Shown here: positions 10,989 through 11,573 of the stretch, one piece after another
Layout of the letters: every line of letters starts with the position of its first letter
Numbering within the stretch: position 1 is the stretch's first letter
Assembly: GCA_023409955.1 (NCBI GenBank)
Contig: JAEYQQ010000143.1
Location: 1-11,573, forward strand
Length of the DNA stretch: 11,573 nucleotides
Origin: Bacillota bacterium
GTDB taxonomy: Bacteria > Bacillota > Clostridia > Christensenellales > Aristaeellaceae
Reading direction: 5' to 3'
Notes under the pieces: model-generated
Databases searched by the model: none
What the model was told of the DNA's origin: nothing
Seen by the model: only the letters and a program-made list of their open reading frames with translations
Position numbers and translations under genes: made by a program

Positions 10989-11525
10989 GTGAAGTATCTT
11001 CGCAGGTTTGTTTGGTATCTGGCTACAAGGCTTATGCTGCTGTGTGCCTTACTTGGGCTTATGACCGTGGCGTTCTATTATTCTATGAACGCAACGAACA
11101 TTTACATTGTTTTAAAAGATGGCATGGCCAAACGCGCCCAGGTCGTCATGATGGAGGAAGAACCTCAGGACCTGACAAAATACTTTCAAAACAGCTTTTT
11201 AGATAGGGATGAGCCGCTGCTGCTTGCCAAGCAGGGCAATTCGCCATACAACCATTACACCATACGCGGTATTGACCACCGCCTTGAAATGGAGTGGATG
11301 TGGTGCTGGCCTTGGGAGGATACAGCAAGGGCAGACATCACCGAGTCCATTCCACGCATTGACGGTCGTGCTAAAAGTACAAGCAGGGAGGCGTTAGTAA
11401 GCGCTGGCGGTGAGGAATATCTTTCTCCCCCCAGATGGCAAAGCGCCAGGTATCGGGCAGTACTTACCCGTGAAAATGGTCAGTGGCGCATCAAGAGCCT
11501 GACCCTTCTGGAAACAATAAAATAG
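10989..11525 (+). CDS. Conserved membrane-anchored protein of unknown function, 178 aa
   Basis: The start is GTG at 10989, 8 nt behind AAAGGAG and downstream of a promoter at 10902-10930. Residues 4-27 (LRRFVWYLATRLMLLCALLG and on) form one N-terminal membrane anchor with positive-inside flanks; the remaining 145 residues should lie outside. The outer part contains NIYIVLKDGMAKRAQVVM, DLTKYFQNSFL, the acid- and tryptophan-rich MEWMWCWPWEDTA and an RYRAVLTRENGQWRIKSLTLLE end. From memory, proteins with 'NxYIVxKDGM' and 'VWPW-DTA-V-V-E-PEIDG' occur across spore-forming Firmicutes without a named function. The C-terminal strand pattern resembles NTF2/SnoaL-like extracellular domains such as those of conjugation or penicillin-binding proteins, but this is only a fold guess. 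Confidence 0.8.
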   Translation: MKYLRRFVWYLATRLMLLCALLGLMTVAFYYSMNATNIYIVLKDGMAKRAQVVMMEEEPQDLTKYFQNSFLDRDEPLLLAKQGNSPYNHYTIRGIDHRLEMEWMWCWPWEDTARADITESIPRIDGRAKSTSREALVSAGGEEYLSPPRWQSARYRAVLTRENGQWRIKSLTLLETIK

Positions 11526-11550
11526 CATTAGCAGCTCAAATGCAAGCGCG

Positions 11551-11573
11551 GCCCTTACCAATTAGGTAAGGGC
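11551..11573 (+). terminator. Terminator hairpin at the window end
   Basis: A perfect 9-bp stem, GCCCTTACC (11551-11559) with GGTAAGGGC (11565-11573), has a 5-nt AATTA loop, 25 nt after the stop. The expected T tract would lie beyond the window edge. Confidence 0.65.

Noticed and set aside
1..11573. CRISPR array, insertion sequence or transposase, rRNA
   Set aside because: No regularly spaced repeats, no transposase motifs and no rRNA sequence were seen on either strand.

Overview
The window looks like chromosomal DNA from an endospore-forming, anaerobic member of the Firmicutes (class Clostridia). The decisive evidence is a complete spoIIGA-sigE-sigG-ylmC cluster followed by nrdR. Strong AGGAGG-type ribosome binding sites, TTG and GTG starts, and a possible ferredoxin-type thioredoxin reductase fit this. 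Species cannot be assigned from the sequence alone.

Layout. Positions 1-278 (minus) hold the N-terminus of a secreted ABC-transporter solute-binding protein with a clear sigma-A promoter. Positions 279-826 are gene-poor: one doubtful small ORF and a 43-nt imperfect hairpin. A tRNA-Val(CAC) gene with encoded CCA (827-902, minus) has its own promoter and terminator. Next come a small all-helical protein (minus), a CapA-like secreted metallophosphatase (plus), and a LarA-family nickel-enzyme homologue (minus). The LarA homologue is divergent from a short thioredoxin-reductase-like flavoprotein (plus), which is followed by a secreted DUF3298-like protein (plus).

From 10 kb leftwards on the minus strand runs the sporulation block. 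SpoIIGA is the membrane protease that activates pro-SigmaE; sigE begins 17 nt after it. sigG follows, preceded by a good sigma-F/G type promoter and followed by a strong terminator. Then come ylmC, nrdR with its own sigma-A promoter, and a Dabb-domain protein translationally coupled to nrdR by an ATGA overlap. Divergent from spoIIGA is a plus-strand unit: an XRE regulator with a perfect-consensus promoter crowded with inverted half-sites, a 47-aa very basic protein, and an 88-aa protein whose C-terminus matches the glycyl-radical tail of class III ribonucleotide reductase NrdD. A conserved membrane-anchored protein of unknown function, with its own promoter and a terminal hairpin, closes the window.

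The best leads are the free-standing NrdD-tail protein (with the ribonucleotide reductase regulator NrdR about 3.6 kb away), the flavoprotein that keeps the CxxC and FAD motifs but lacks the NADPH motifs, and the operator-like architecture between spoIIGA and the XRE gene.
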